A stretch of 64,000 nt of DNA, taken from assembly GCF_018476525.1 (NCBI RefSeq), contig NZ_JAHCST010000023.1:1-64000 (forward strand), written 5' to 3'. Made by a program: the position numbers and the translations under genes. The stretch is from Acrocarpospora catenulata (GTDB lineage: Bacteria > Actinomycetota > Actinomycetes > Streptosporangiales > Streptosporangiaceae). Positions 55,724 to 64,000 of the stretch are shown here, one piece after another. The notes under the pieces were generated by a model that did not search any database, was not told where the DNA came from, and saw nothing but the letters and a program-made list of their open reading frames with translations. Each line of letters opens with the position of its first letter. Position 1 is the stretch's first letter.

Positions 55724-56320
55724 ATGCGTGAGGGTACGACTGGATACGGTCCTGACGCGGCTCAGCTCGCTGATCGATACGAGAAGCTCCGATACGAGGA
55801 TGTCCATCGTGACGTGCTCCACCTCGTGCCGGAAGACCTCAGTCGTGTGCTCGACATAGGAGCAGGTTCGGGCCGTGACGCAGCCGCGCTTTGCGCCCGG
55901 GGCCATGATGTCGTGGCCGTCGAGCCAACTGCCGAGCTCAGGGAATTAGCCAAGCTCAGGCATGCTGATCAGCCGATTACCTGGATTGACGACGCCCTGC
56001 CACATCTGGCGGTCCTCCGTGACCAATCGTTCGATCTCGTCATGATGTCAGCGGTCTGGATGCATCTTCCTCCGGCTGATCGCCTCCCGGCCATGCGGCG
56101 AGTCGCCGCCCTCACCGCCGCCGAAGGTGTCGTCATTCTCACGCTACGGCACGGTCCACTTCCGGCCCGTCGCTGTATGTTTCATATCTCCGATGAGGAA
56201 ACCATCACATTGGCCCACGACAACGGTTTACGGCTGGTGGGTTACGCGCAAAGAGGCGATCTTCTGGATCGTGCCCATATTCGGTGGAGCGCCATGGGCT
56301 TTCGCCGTGCCACCGGTTGA
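55724..56320 (+). CDS. Class I SAM-dependent methyltransferase
   Basis: The 198-residue protein has RYEKLRYEDVHRDVLHL, motif I VLDIGAGSGRDAAAL, GHDVVAVEPTAEL, WIDDALPHL and SFDLVMMSAVWMHLP, a small methyltransferase of the type 11/25 group. The C-terminus RCMFHISDEETITLA is family-typical. ATG 55724 lacks a ribosome site and may be read from a leaderless transcript; ATG 55706 is the alternative. It stands at the right edge of the low-GC island. Confidence 0.8.
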   Translation: MREGTTGYGPDAAQLADRYEKLRYEDVHRDVLHLVPEDLSRVLDIGAGSGRDAAALCARGHDVVAVEPTAELRELAKLRHADQPITWIDDALPHLAVLRDQSFDLVMMSAVWMHLPPADRLPAMRRVAALTAAEGVVILTLRHGPLPARRCMFHISDEETITLAHDNGLRLVGYAQRGDLLDRAHIRWSAMGFRRATG

Positions 56321-56407
56321 TCCAAGCAAGATAGAAGGGGCACGCTGCTTCAGCTTCATCTGGTGCCTGGCCCCGGTGGGGTGTGCTACGGCGTCATACT
56401 AAGCGCC

Positions 56408-57265
56408 ATGATCTCGGGGATGTTGAGGCGGATGACGGCTCGTGGGGCTGTCGTGGTGATGGCGGCGGGGTGTTCGGCGGGGGTCACGAGCACCGAGGAG
56501 GCGGCGGGGCCGGAGCAGGTTCAGGGGACCTCGACGGTGGCGCCGCCGGTGAGCCCGGCGCCCAGTCCGTCGCCGACGGGGCCGGTGGGGGTGCTGCCGA
56601 TCGCGGGGGAGGTCGGGAAGGTGGACAAGGGGCAGTTGCCGCCGGTGATCAGTTCCATCTCCACGACGCGGAAGGTGGTGTTCCTGACCATCGACGACGG
56701 GTGGGAGCAGGATCCGGGGTTCGCCCGGCAGGTGCGCGGGAAGCGGGTGCCGATCACGGTGTTCGCGACCAGGGACGCGGTGGAGGCGAAGGGGCCGATC
56801 GACAGGTCGGCGGAGAACGGGCGGTTTCTGGGGGCGGGGGGCTGGCCGTACTTCAAGGAGCTGGGGGTGCCGGTGGAGAACCACACGCTGAGCCATCCGA
56901 ACCTGCGCACCCTGGGGTACGACGGGCAGAAGGCGGAGATCTGCGGGGCCTCCACCGTGATCAAGCGCCAGGTGGGGGTACGGCCGACGCTCTTCCGGCC
57001 GCCTTTCGGGAACTACAACACCGACACCCTGCGGGCGGCCAAGGCGTGCGGGATCAAGGCCGTGCTGCTCTGGACGGCGAGCGTGCAGCCGGGCGGGAAG
57101 ATCGCCTACCAGACGCCGGACAAGAAGCTCCGCCCGGGGGACATTCTGCTGCTGCACTTCCGGCCCAACCTGTCCCGGGATTTCCGGGTGCTGGTGAACA
57201 AGATCCGCCGTCGGGGGTTCGAGCTGGGCAACCTGGAGGCGTACCTGGCCGCCGCGATGCGGTGA
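56408..57265 (+). CDS. Polysaccharide deacetylase-type lipoprotein
   Basis: The 285-residue protein has a lipoprotein signal ending in VMAAGC (Cys22), a Pro/Ser/Thr linker (residues 35-65) and a NodB domain: LTIDDGW with Asp96-Asp97, NHTLSHPN with His159 and His163 for the metal, and RPPFGNYN. The Arg and His of the C-terminal motif (LLLHFRPN) are kept. It probably trims N-acetyl groups from cell-wall glycans outside the membrane. A CATACT box 7 bp before the ATG hints at a leaderless start. Not linked to cydAB. Confidence 0.88.
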   Translation: MISGMLRRMTARGAVVVMAAGCSAGVTSTEEAAGPEQVQGTSTVAPPVSPAPSPSPTGPVGVLPIAGEVGKVDKGQLPPVISSISTTRKVVFLTIDDGWEQDPGFARQVRGKRVPITVFATRDAVEAKGPIDRSAENGRFLGAGGWPYFKELGVPVENHTLSHPNLRTLGYDGQKAEICGASTVIKRQVGVRPTLFRPPFGNYNTDTLRAAKACGIKAVLLWTASVQPGGKIAYQTPDKKLRPGDILLLHFRPNLSRDFRVLVNKIRRRGFELGNLEAYLAAAMR

Positions 57266-57310
57266 GCCGGGCCCGGCCCGCGGTCAGCCGGGAGGCGTAC
57301 CTGCGAATCA

Positions 57311-57339
57311 CCCCTACGAGGGACGCCCCCGCGTAGGGG
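57311..57339 (+). terminator. 8-bp stem after the deacetylase gene
   Basis: CCCCTACG pairs with CGTAGGGG around 13 nt, 45 bp past the deacetylase stop. It is followed by ATTTGCCCATT, a weak T-rich tract. Confidence 0.5.
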
Positions 57340-57491
57340 ATTTGCCCATTATTGGTCCCGTAAGGACGCCCAGGAAGTCGGGGCGGCGGTCCCTGGAAAC
57401 CGGGACACGGCACCCGGCATCCTCGGCTACGTACGGGGTTTGGTGCCGGGATTCGGGTGCGGGAGGGTGCCCTGGATCCTGGGTACGCGGA

Positions 57492-57507
57492 TTGTCATGT
57501 GTGACGA
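57492..57507. promoter_or_regulatory. Operator-like dyad upstream of cydA
   Basis: TTGTCA and TGACGA (5 of 6 complementary) flank TGTG, about 95 bp before the cydA start. The spacing suits a dimeric helix-turn-helix regulator. The regulator is not known. Confidence 0.3.
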
Positions 57508-57534
57508 AGATCGCAGGCACCTGACCCTCATTTG

Positions 57535-57581
57535 CTCTACGGGTCGTAGTACTACTGGTAGTAGAACTACGGCCCGTAGAG
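57535..57581 (+). promoter_or_regulatory. Structured leader hairpin before cydA
   Basis: CTCTACGGGTCGTAGT pairs with ACTACGGCCCGTAGAG (16 bp, one G-U in RNA). The 15-nt loop holds a smaller CTAC-TG-GTAG hairpin. The structure ends 22 bp before the ATG, close to the ribosome site, so it may act as an attenuator or translation control element. Confidence 0.55.
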
Positions 57582-57603
57582 CTCCGGCCTCCCGGAGGGG
57601 GAG

Positions 57604-59055
57604 ATGGACGCACTTGATCTGGCGCGGTGGCAGTTTGGCATTACCACCGTGTACCACTTCCTTTTTGTACCCCTGACTATTGGTCTGGGCGTTTTTGTGG
57701 CAGGGCTGCAGACCGCCTGGCACCGCACGGGCAAGGAGCACTACCTCACTCTGACCAAGTTCTTCGGCAAGCTGTTCCTGATCAACTTCGCGATGGGGGT
57801 GGTCACGGGCATCGTGCAGGAGTTCCAGTTCGGGATGAACTGGAGTGAGTACTCCGTCTTCGTCGGGGACGTCTTCGGGGCCCCGCTGGCCATGGAGGCG
57901 CTGCTCGCCTTCTTCCTGGAGTCGACCTTCCTCGGACTGTGGATCTTCGGGTGGGACCGGCTGCCCAAGCGGGTCCACCTGGCCTGCCTGTGGGCGGCGG
58001 TGATCGGGTCCAACCTGTCGGCGTACTTCATCCTGGCGGCCAACGCCTGGATGAAGCATCCGGTCGGGTACGAGGTGGTGGACGGCAAGGCCAGGATGAC
58101 CGACCTGTGGGCGGTGCTCACCAACTCGACCGCGCTCGCCCAGGTGCCGCACGTCGTGGCGGCCTCGTTCGTGGTCGCCGGGGTGTTCGTGGTGGCCGTC
58201 AGCGGCTACCGGATCCTGCGGGAGCGCGGGTCCAAGGGCCTGCTCCCCCGCCGCGCCGACTTCGCCCGCGCCCCCCAAGCAGGGAGCATGTGGCGGACGA
58301 GCCTCAAGGGCGCGCTGGTCATGACCGCCATCGCGGGGGCGGTGGTCGCGGGCAGCGGGGACCTGTCCGGGCAGCTCCTCCACGAGCAGCAGCCGATGAA
58401 GCTGGCCGCCGCCGAGGGCCTGCGCCAGGACACCCAGGGCGCGCCCTTCTCGGTGGTCCCCGGCATCGAGATCCCCAACATGCTGAGCCTGCTGGCCGCG
58501 CACGACCCGAGCGCCACCATCCAGGGCGTGGACGACCTCCAGCAGCGCTTCCAGGCCGAGTTCGGCCCCGGCGACTACACGCCGAACCAGCAGGTGGTCT
58601 TCTGGTCCTTCCGGGTCATGGTCGGCCTCGGCTCGGCCGCCATCGGCCTGGCCGTCCTGGGCCTGTGGCTGACCCGTGGCCGGGGGCGCCGGGCCAGGGG
58701 CGTGCCGACCTGGTTCGCCAAGGTGTGCGTGCTGGCCCTGCCGATGCCGATCCTGGCGATGATCGCCGGCTGGCTGCTCTCCGAGATCGGCCGCCAGCCC
58801 TGGACCGTCCAGGGCGAGCTGCTCACCGCCGCCAGCGTCTCCCCCGGCGTCAGCCTCACCGAGGTGGCCATCTCCCTGGCCATCTTCACCGTCCTGTACG
58901 GCCTGCTGGCCCTGGCCGAGATCGGCCTGTTCGTCCGGCACGTGAAGGCGGGCCCCGAACTGCCCGCCCCCACCGCCCCCGCCCCGGACGACGACCAGAC
59001 CGTCCTGATCCCGCGACCGGCCCACGCCGAGTCCCGGCCGACCCTGATGTACTGA
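57604..59055 (+). CDS. cydA: Cytochrome bd-type quinol oxidase subunit I
   Basis: The 483-residue integral membrane protein has about nine TM segments. Heme-axial and proton-path residues are visible: His18 (b595), His183 in VPHVVAASF (b558) and the quinol loop with QQPMKLAAAEG. The GRQPWTVQGELLTA motif near residue 397 is intact. It oxidises quinol and reduces O2 with very high affinity at low oxygen, without pumping. It precedes cydB by 11 bp. No cydDC heme/thiol exporter genes follow in this window. Confidence 0.96.
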   Translation: MDALDLARWQFGITTVYHFLFVPLTIGLGVFVAGLQTAWHRTGKEHYLTLTKFFGKLFLINFAMGVVTGIVQEFQFGMNWSEYSVFVGDVFGAPLAMEALLAFFLESTFLGLWIFGWDRLPKRVHLACLWAAVIGSNLSAYFILAANAWMKHPVGYEVVDGKARMTDLWAVLTNSTALAQVPHVVAASFVVAGVFVVAVSGYRILRERGSKGLLPRRADFARAPQAGSMWRTSLKGALVMTAIAGAVVAGSGDLSGQLLHEQQPMKLAAAEGLRQDTQGAPFSVVPGIEIPNMLSLLAAHDPSATIQGVDDLQQRFQAEFGPGDYTPNQQVVFWSFRVMVGLGSAAIGLAVLGLWLTRGRGRRARGVPTWFAKVCVLALPMPILAMIAGWLLSEIGRQPWTVQGELLTAASVSPGVSLTEVAISLAIFTVLYGLLALAEIGLFVRHVKAGPELPAPTAPAPDDDQTVLIPRPAHAESRPTLMY

Positions 59056-59066
59056 GGAATCCCGCC

Positions 59067-59975
59067 ATGACCACCTTCTGGTTCATCGTCATCGCGTTCC
59101 TCTGGACGGGCTACTTCGTCCTGGAGGGATTCGACTTCGGCGTCGGCGCGCTGCTGCCCGTGCTCTCCCGCACCCAGGCGGAACGCCGCCAGGTGATCTC
59201 CACCATCGGCCCCGTCTGGGACGGCAACGAGGTCTGGCTCATCACCGCCATCGGCGCCATGTTCGCCGCCTTCCCCGCCTGGTACTCCGGCTTCCTCAGC
59301 GAGTTCTACCTGGCCATGGTGCTGATCGTGGCCGGTCTGATCGTCCGCGGCGTCGGCCTGGAGTGGCGCGGCAAGGTCCGCCCCGGCCGCGAGGTGGCGC
59401 TCTGCGACGCCGGGATCGTCACCGGCAGCGTCCTGGTCGCCTTCCTGTGGGGCGCCATCTTCGCCAACCTGCTCTTCGGCAGCGCCCTGGCCACCGTCCT
59501 GGGCGGCGCGTTCTCGCTCGCCCTGGCCACCCTGCACGGCGCCGTCTTCCTCGCCCTCAAGACCGAGGGGGCGGTCCGCGCCCGCGCCCGCCTGGCCGCG
59601 CTGCTCGCCTCGGTGGGCGTGATCCCGGTCGCCATCGCCGTCCTGTCCTCGCTCCCCTCCGGCACGGACTCGCCCGTGCTCTGGGTGGCCTCGACCGGCG
59701 CCATGGCCACCCTGGCGGCCGGGGTCGCCCTGATCTGGCGCCGCCGCGAGGGCTGGGCCTTCACCGCCACCGCCACCGCGATCGCGCTGAGCACGGCCAC
59801 CCTGTTCGGCGCGCTCTACCCGGCCCCGCTGCCGGGGCTGACGGTGGCCGAGATGGCCTCGGCGCCGTACACGCTGACCGTGCTCACCTGGATCGGGCTG
59901 ATCGCGCTGCCGGGGGTCGTCGCGTACCAGGCCTGGACCTACTGGGTGTTCCGCAAGCGCCTCACGCGGGTCTGA
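59067..59975 (+). CDS. cydB: Cytochrome bd-type quinol oxidase subunit II
   Basis: The 302-residue membrane protein starts TTFWFIVIAFLWTGYFVLEGFD, the family N-terminus, with the GFDFG and GPVWDGNEVWLITA motifs that contact subunit I. About eight TM helices follow. At 302 residues it is somewhat shorter than the usual 330-380. GAGG precedes the ATG. The 3' end overlaps the convergent molybdenum hydroxylase gene by 14 bp. Confidence 0.95.
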   Translation: MTTFWFIVIAFLWTGYFVLEGFDFGVGALLPVLSRTQAERRQVISTIGPVWDGNEVWLITAIGAMFAAFPAWYSGFLSEFYLAMVLIVAGLIVRGVGLEWRGKVRPGREVALCDAGIVTGSVLVAFLWGAIFANLLFGSALATVLGGAFSLALATLHGAVFLALKTEGAVRARARLAALLASVGVIPVAIAVLSSLPSGTDSPVLWVASTGAMATLAAGVALIWRRREGWAFTATATAIALSTATLFGALYPAPLPGLTVAEMASAPYTLTVLTWIGLIALPGVVAYQAWTYWVFRKRLTRV

Positions 59976-62349
59976 CGCGGAGCTCGTGCAGTTCGGACGG
60001 GGAGATCGGCATGCGGTCGATGGGGAAACCCTCGGCGTTCTCGATCGCCCCGGCGATCACCGACGCGACCGGGATCACCCCGGCCTCCCCCGCGCCCTTG
60101 ATGCCCAGCGGGTTCAGGGGTGAGGGGGTTTCCAGGTGGTCGGTCTCGATGCGGGGGATCTCGGTGGCGTACGGCATGAGGAAGTCCATGAAGGAGGCGT
60201 TCAGGAGCTGGCCGTGGTCGTCGTAGGCCATCTTCTCGTAGAGGGCGCCGCCGACGCCCTGGGCGACGCCGCCGTGGATCTGGCCCTCCACCAGCATGGG
60301 GTTGATCATCTTGCCGCAGTCGTGGACGACGGCGTACCTGAGGATGCGGATCTCGGCGGTGTCGGGGTCGGTCTCCACGATGGCGGCGTGCATGCCGGAG
60401 GCGAAGGTGGAGCGGATCGGGGAGTAGTAGTCCTTGCCCTCCAGGCCGGGTTCCTCGCCCTCGGCGACCGGGGGGCGGTTCATGTCGGCGCTGCCGGCGA
60501 ACTGGGTGGCGCGTTTGGCCTCCTCGTCGAAGGCGTAGCGCAGGGGGTTGGAGAGCACGGCGACGGTGGCCAGGGGGATGGCGGCGGAGGGGGAGCCGAC
60601 CACGTGGACCATGCCGTCGGTGATCTCCAGGTCGCGCGGGTCGGCTTCGAGGGCGTCGGCGGCCACCCGCAGGGCCTTTTCGCGGACCTTGCGGCAGGCC
60701 AGCGCGATGGCGTTGCCGCTCATCACGGCGGCGCGTGAGGCGAAGGTGCCGACGGCGTAGCCGAAGCGGCGGGTGTCGCCGGTGACCACGGAGACGCGTT
60801 CGATGGGCACGCCGAGTTCGGTGGCGGCGATCTGGGCGAACACGGTCTCGTGGCCCTGGCCCTGGGAGGTGAGGCCGGTGGAGACGTGCACCCGGCCGTC
60901 CGAGGTGATCTGCACGTGGCCGCCCTCGTAGGGGCCGACGCCGGTGCCTTCCACGTAGCAGCCGATGCCGATGCCGATGCGGCGGCCCTCGGCGCGGGCG
61001 ACCTCCTGGAGGGCGGGGAACTCGTCCCACCCGATGAGTTCCTTCAGTTTCCGGAGGGATTCGGGGTAGTCGCCGCTGTCGTAGATGAGGGGGCGGCCGT
61101 CCTGGAAGATCATCCCCTGGTCGTACGGGAACTCGTCGGGCTGGATGAAGTTGGCGGCGCGGACGTCGGTCCTGTCCTTGCCCAGGAAGGCGGCGATCTT
61201 GTCCATCGTGCGTTCCATGCAGAACACGCCCTGCGGGCGCCCGGCCCCCCGGTACGGGGTGACCTGCACGGTGTTGGTGTAGACCGAGGAGAACTCGACC
61301 CGGTAGGCCCCGATCTTGTACGGCCCGAGCAGCTGGGTGGAGGTGATGATCGGCACGATGATGCCGTAGGGCGTGTAGGCCCCGTGGTCGTGCAGGATCT
61401 CCACCGACAGCCCCAGCACCCGGCCCTCGTCGTCGAACCCGACCTTGACGTGCTGCACCTGGGCCCGCTCGTGGGCGCTGCTGATGAAGTGCTCCCGCCG
61501 GTCCTCGGTCCACTTCAGCTCCCGGTTCAGCAGCCGGGCGGCCCACGGCACCAGCACCTCCTCCGGCCACGGGTGCACGATCTTGACCCCGAAGCCGCCC
61601 CCGACGTCGGGCGCGATCACCTCCACCTTGGGCAGCGGGATGCCCAGCTTGGCGGCCAGCGCCATGCGCACGCTGGTGGAGGTCTGGGTGGAGGAGTACA
61701 CCCGCAGCGACTGGTCGTCGGCGTCCCAGCGCGCGTACACGCCCTTGCCCTCCAGCGGCATGCAGGCGCTGCGCTCGATGTCGAGCCGGAAGGAGAGCGT
61801 GTGCGGCGCGGCGGCGATGGCCTCGGCGGCGCTCCTGCCGTCCTTGGCCGCGACCTCCTGGACCAGGTGGGCGCCGATGTTGTCCGGCACGTCCTCGTGG
61901 ACCAGATGGGCGCCGGAGACGGCCGCCTCGACCCCGACGACCGGCTTGAGGAACTCATAGGAGACCTCGATCAGGTCGCAGACGTCCTCGGCGACGTACC
62001 GGTCGACGGCGACCACCATGACGATGGGCTCGCCGACGTGCCGGACGATGTCGCGGGCCAGCGGGTAGGCGGTCCGGCCGTGGGTGAGCGCGGGGTGCGG
62101 GATCAGCAGCGGGAGCGGCTCGGCCACCCCCGGCGGCAGGTCCTCCCAGGTGTAGATGGCGACCAGGCCGTCCACCTCAAGCGCGGCGTCCACGTTGATG
62201 CCGGTGATCCGGGCGTGCGCGTGCGGGGAGCGCACGAAGGCCGCGGCCAGCGCGTGCTGCCCGAGATCGTCCAGGTAGCGCCCCTGTCCGGCGATCAGCC
62301 GGGCGTCCTCGCGCCGCCGGACCGGTTCGCCGAACAGTTTGGTGGTCAC
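59962..62349 (-). CDS. Xanthine dehydrogenase-family large subunit (form II CoxL-like)
   Basis: The 795-residue Mo subunit has PDVGGGFGVK (residues 248-257) and the active-site loop PYRGAGR at 365-371, the form II / purine hydroxylase type, not the Cu-binding AYxCSFR of true CO dehydrogenase. The catalytic Glu lies in GIKGAGEAGVIP near the C-terminus. It should hydroxylate an aromatic or heterocyclic substrate with water. The NCS2 permease at the head of the same leftward run suggests a nucleobase. Coupled to the small subunit by a 4-bp overlap. Confidence 0.9.
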   Translation of the reverse strand: MTTKLFGEPVRRREDARLIAGQGRYLDDLGQHALAAAFVRSPHAHARITGINVDAALEVDGLVAIYTWEDLPPGVAEPLPLLIPHPALTHGRTAYPLARDIVRHVGEPIVMVVAVDRYVAEDVCDLIEVSYEFLKPVVGVEAAVSGAHLVHEDVPDNIGAHLVQEVAAKDGRSAAEAIAAAPHTLSFRLDIERSACMPLEGKGVYARWDADDQSLRVYSSTQTSTSVRMALAAKLGIPLPKVEVIAPDVGGGFGVKIVHPWPEEVLVPWAARLLNRELKWTEDRREHFISSAHERAQVQHVKVGFDDEGRVLGLSVEILHDHGAYTPYGIIVPIITSTQLLGPYKIGAYRVEFSSVYTNTVQVTPYRGAGRPQGVFCMERTMDKIAAFLGKDRTDVRAANFIQPDEFPYDQGMIFQDGRPLIYDSGDYPESLRKLKELIGWDEFPALQEVARAEGRRIGIGIGCYVEGTGVGPYEGGHVQITSDGRVHVSTGLTSQGQGHETVFAQIAATELGVPIERVSVVTGDTRRFGYAVGTFASRAAVMSGNAIALACRKVREKALRVAADALEADPRDLEITDGMVHVVGSPSAAIPLATVAVLSNPLRYAFDEEAKRATQFAGSADMNRPPVAEGEEPGLEGKDYYSPIRSTFASGMHAAIVETDPDTAEIRILRYAVVHDCGKMINPMLVEGQIHGGVAQGVGGALYEKMAYDDHGQLLNASFMDFLMPYATEIPRIETDHLETPSPLNPLGIKGAGEAGVIPVASVIAGAIENAEGFPIDRMPISPSELHELRVRPA

Positions 62350-62819
62350 GACGACTCCTCGGCGAGCAGCTCAGCCGCGCGGTGCACGGACTTGATGATG
62401 TTCTGGTAGCCGGTGCACCGGCAGAGGTTGCCGGAGATGCCCTCCAGCACCTCCTCGTCGGTGGGCGCCGGGTTGTCCCGCAGGAACGCGGTGGTGGTGC
62501 AGAGGAACCCGGGGGTGCAGAAGCCGCACTGGAGGCCGTGGCATTCGGCGAAGGCCCGCTGCACCGGCGATGGACCGTCCGCGCCGAGCCCCTCCACGGT
62601 GGTGATCTCCCGCCCGGACACGGTGACCGCGAAGGTCAGGCAGGACCGGATGGGCTCCCCGTCCAGCAGCACCGTGCAGGCCCCGCAGACGCCGTGCTCG
62701 CAGCCGACGTGGGTGCCGGTCAGCCCGAGATCGTGGCGCAGGCAGTCCGACAGCAACCGCCGCGCCGGCACCCGCACCTCGCGGGGAACCCCGTTGACCA
62801 CCAGGGTGATGTCATGCAT
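62346..62819 (-). CDS. [2Fe-2S] subunit of the second molybdenum hydroxylase
   Basis: The 157-residue protein has GCEHGVCGACTV, typical of xanthine and nicotinate hydroxylases, and the helical cluster QCGFCTPGF / LCRCTGYQNI. It carries electrons from Mo to FAD. It overlaps the FAD subunit gene by 8 bp and the large subunit by 4 bp. Confidence 0.94.
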   Translation of the reverse strand: MHDITLVVNGVPREVRVPARRLLSDCLRHDLGLTGTHVGCEHGVCGACTVLLDGEPIRSCLTFAVTVSGREITTVEGLGADGPSPVQRAFAECHGLQCGFCTPGFLCTTTAFLRDNPAPTDEEVLEGISGNLCRCTGYQNIIKSVHRAAELLAEESS

Positions 62820-63663
62820 CGGCCGCCGCCCTCACCGCTCGCTCCACCAGCACCCCGGTCAGGTGCCGCCGGTACTCCGCCGTGGCGTGGATGTCCGCCT
62901 CCGGTTCGATCCTCTCCTGTACGGCCGACACCACCGCCCGCCAGTCCATCGAGGCCACCGGCCGGTTGCCGCAGGCGGCGGTGAGATCCACCACCACCGG
63001 GGCGGGCCCGACGCTGATGCAGGCCACCCGGGCCTCGGCCACGCGCAGGTCGTCGTCGAGCCGGACGGCGGCGGCCACCCCGGCCATGGCGAAGTCCCCG
63101 TGCCGCCTGGCCACCTCGACGAAGGCGGTGCCGCCAGGCCAGGCCGGGAAGAACGCCGAGACGGCCAGTTCGCCGGGCCGGGTCGCCGATTCCAGCGGGC
63201 CGGTGAAGAAGTCGGCCGCCGCCACCTCGCGCTCTCCGCCGCGCGAGGCCAGCCGTACCGAACCGCCGAGCAGGGCGAGCACGGCGGGCAGTTCGGCGGA
63301 GGGGTCGGCGTGCACCAGGCTGCCGACGACGGTGCCGCGGTTGCGGATCACCGGGTGCGCGACCAGTTTGAGCGCCTGCCGGAGCAGCGGCAGCGTGCCG
63401 CAGGCGTCGGGGGAACGCTCCACCTGGGAGTGGCGGGCCAGCGCCCCGACCCGGACCCCGTCGGGGCCCGCCGAGATCTCGCCGAGCCCGGCCACCCGGT
63501 TGATGTCCACCAGGTGGGCCGGGGCGGCCAGGCGCATGTTGAGCATGGGGATCAGGCTCTGGCCGCCGGCCAGCACCTTTCCGTGCGCGCCCGCCTCGGC
63601 GAGGACCTCGACGGCCTCGGCGACCGAGACGGGCGCGTGATAGTCGAACGGCGGAGGTTTCAC
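62812..63663 (-). CDS. FAD-binding subunit of the second molybdenum hydroxylase
   Basis: The 283-residue flavoprotein has AGGQSLIPMLNMRLAAP (residues 36-52) and GTVVGSLVHADPSAELP, the second a slight variant of the usual TIGG motif. The C-terminal CO_deh_flav_C domain follows. It accepts electrons from the 2Fe-2S subunit. It starts 46 bp after the stop of the NCS2 permease gene and is probably in the same operon. Confidence 0.92.
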   Translation of the reverse strand: MKPPPFDYHAPVSVAEAVEVLAEAGAHGKVLAGGQSLIPMLNMRLAAPAHLVDINRVAGLGEISAGPDGVRVGALARHSQVERSPDACGTLPLLRQALKLVAHPVIRNRGTVVGSLVHADPSAELPAVLALLGGSVRLASRGGEREVAAADFFTGPLESATRPGELAVSAFFPAWPGGTAFVEVARRHGDFAMAGVAAAVRLDDDLRVAEARVACISVGPAPVVVDLTAACGNRPVASMDWRAVVSAVQERIEPEADIHATAEYRRHLTGVLVERAVRAAADA

Positions 63664-63709
63664 GAAGTCGTTCTACTCCGATCGGATGACGTTCAGATGA
63701 CGGACCGGG

Positions 63710-64000
63710 TCAACCGGCGGAATTGGAGTTGGACACCTCCGCCGGGGCCGGGCCGGACAGCGCTCGGAGCAGGTGGTAGCCGCCGAGCACCACGATGGTG
63801 CCGAGGGCGATGCCCGCCAGCGAGAAGTCGTCGGTGATCGAGTGGGTCACCGGCCCGATGGCCAGGATGATGCCCGCTCCGATCGGAAGCATGTTCACGG
63901 GATCGGCGAAGTTCACCTTGTTCTCCACCCAGATCTTCGCGCCCAGCAGGCCGATCATGCCGTACAGGATGACGGTCACGCCGCCGAGCACGCCGCCGGG
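63710..64000 (-). CDS. NCS2 nucleobase permease, C-terminal part (cut by window end)
   Basis: The visible 96 or so residues match the last two TM helices of uracil/xanthine permeases: LGGVTVILYGMIGLLGAKIW, then FADPVNMLPIGAGIILAIGP and a final helix with GIALGTIVVLGGYHLL. The gene continues past base 64000. The family imports uracil, xanthine or urate with protons. Its place directly upstream of the FAD, Fe-S and Mo subunits suggests import and then hydroxylation of the same base. Confidence 0.85.
   Translation of the reverse strand, partial: PGGVLGGVTVILYGMIGLLGAKIWVENKVNFADPVNMLPIGAGIILAIGPVTHSITDDFSLAGIALGTIVVLGGYHLLRALSGPAPAEVSNSNSAG

Larger units (their letters stand above)
57266..57603. 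promoter_or_regulatory. cydAB leader and control region
   Basis: These 338 bp hold several dyads. CCCCTACG/CGTAGGGG at 57311-57339 probably ends the deacetylase transcript. A 6-bp near-perfect repeat TTGTCA-TGTG-TGACGA lies at 57492-57507. A large hairpin at 57535-57581 ends 22 bp before the cydA start. A redox or Crp-type regulator could act at the second, but the sequence does not match the known Rex consensus well. Confidence 0.45.

Noticed and set aside
59962-63663. Second CO dehydrogenase
   Set aside because: The large subunit has PYRGAGR rather than a Cys-containing loop and the small subunit has GCEHGVC, so it is a heterocycle hydroxylase type.

Overview
The window is very GC-rich (roughly 70 percent), with strong G/C third-position bias, frequent GTG starts and many 4-bp ATGA gene overlaps. 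It contains a barbiturase-type ring-opening amidohydrolase, two DUF574 S-adenosyl methyltransferases, a DUF1707 protein, a fused acyl-CoA carboxyltransferase and a form I aerobic CO dehydrogenase. This fits a filamentous actinomycete, most likely of the Streptosporangiales; that placement is inferred from gene content only. No rRNA, tRNA, CRISPR array or intact insertion sequence was seen.

Layout. 0.2-5.6 kb: two paralogous lipoproteins flanking a DUF202 membrane pair, a GT2 glycosyltransferase, a UBP zinc finger, a CPA1 antiporter and a Pro/Gln/Tyr-rich protein. 5.9-13.2 kb: a DinG-like helicase, then a leftward shikimate operon (SseB-family protein, prepilin peptidase, aroC-aroK-aroB-aroQ, SGNH hydrolase). 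13.3-17.2 kb: a leftward catabolic operon (thioesterase, C45 hydrolase, carbamate kinase, barbiturase-like amidohydrolase) closed by a strong hairpin. 17.4-28.3 kb: methyltransferases, a MazG-like pyrophosphohydrolase, a CaiB-type CoA transferase coupled to a fused carboxyltransferase, a nitrilase, an aminotransferase, and several gene remnants. 28.5-34.4 kb: a 1,683-residue secreted protein ending in an amidase domain, followed at once by a small lipoprotein and then by a decayed second copy of that junction. 34.9-43.7 kb: MFS exporter, HAD-like protein, DUF574 enzyme, hydantoinase A/B pair, membrane proteins and coxG. 43.8-49.2 kb: form I CO dehydrogenase operon (coxM-coxS-coxL-xdhC) with a divergent LysR regulator. 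49.3-56.3 kb: Crp/Fnr regulator and a decayed copy of its DNA-binding end, then a lower-GC island of two convergent operons (GalT plus sulfotransferase; Nudix, HIT and a toroid-like two-TM protein). 56.4-64.0 kb: lipoprotein deacetylase, cydAB behind a structured leader, and a second molybdenum hydroxylase next to an NCS2 nucleobase permease cut by the window end.

How the genes fit together. Three blocks point to respiratory flexibility and nitrogen or carbon scavenging: CO oxidation (coxMSL, xdhC, coxG), a high-affinity quinol oxidase (cydAB), and nucleobase or cyclic-amide use (NCS2 permease with a xanthine-dehydrogenase-type hydroxylase, barbiturase with carbamate kinase, hydantoinase A/B, nitrilase). 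XdhC may serve both molybdenum enzymes. The most unusual loci are the amidase-tipped secreted protein with its decayed tip-plus-lipoprotein cassette, which resembles a polymorphic toxin-immunity locus, and the GalT/sulfotransferase/HIT/Nudix/toroid island, which matches no pathway I recognise.
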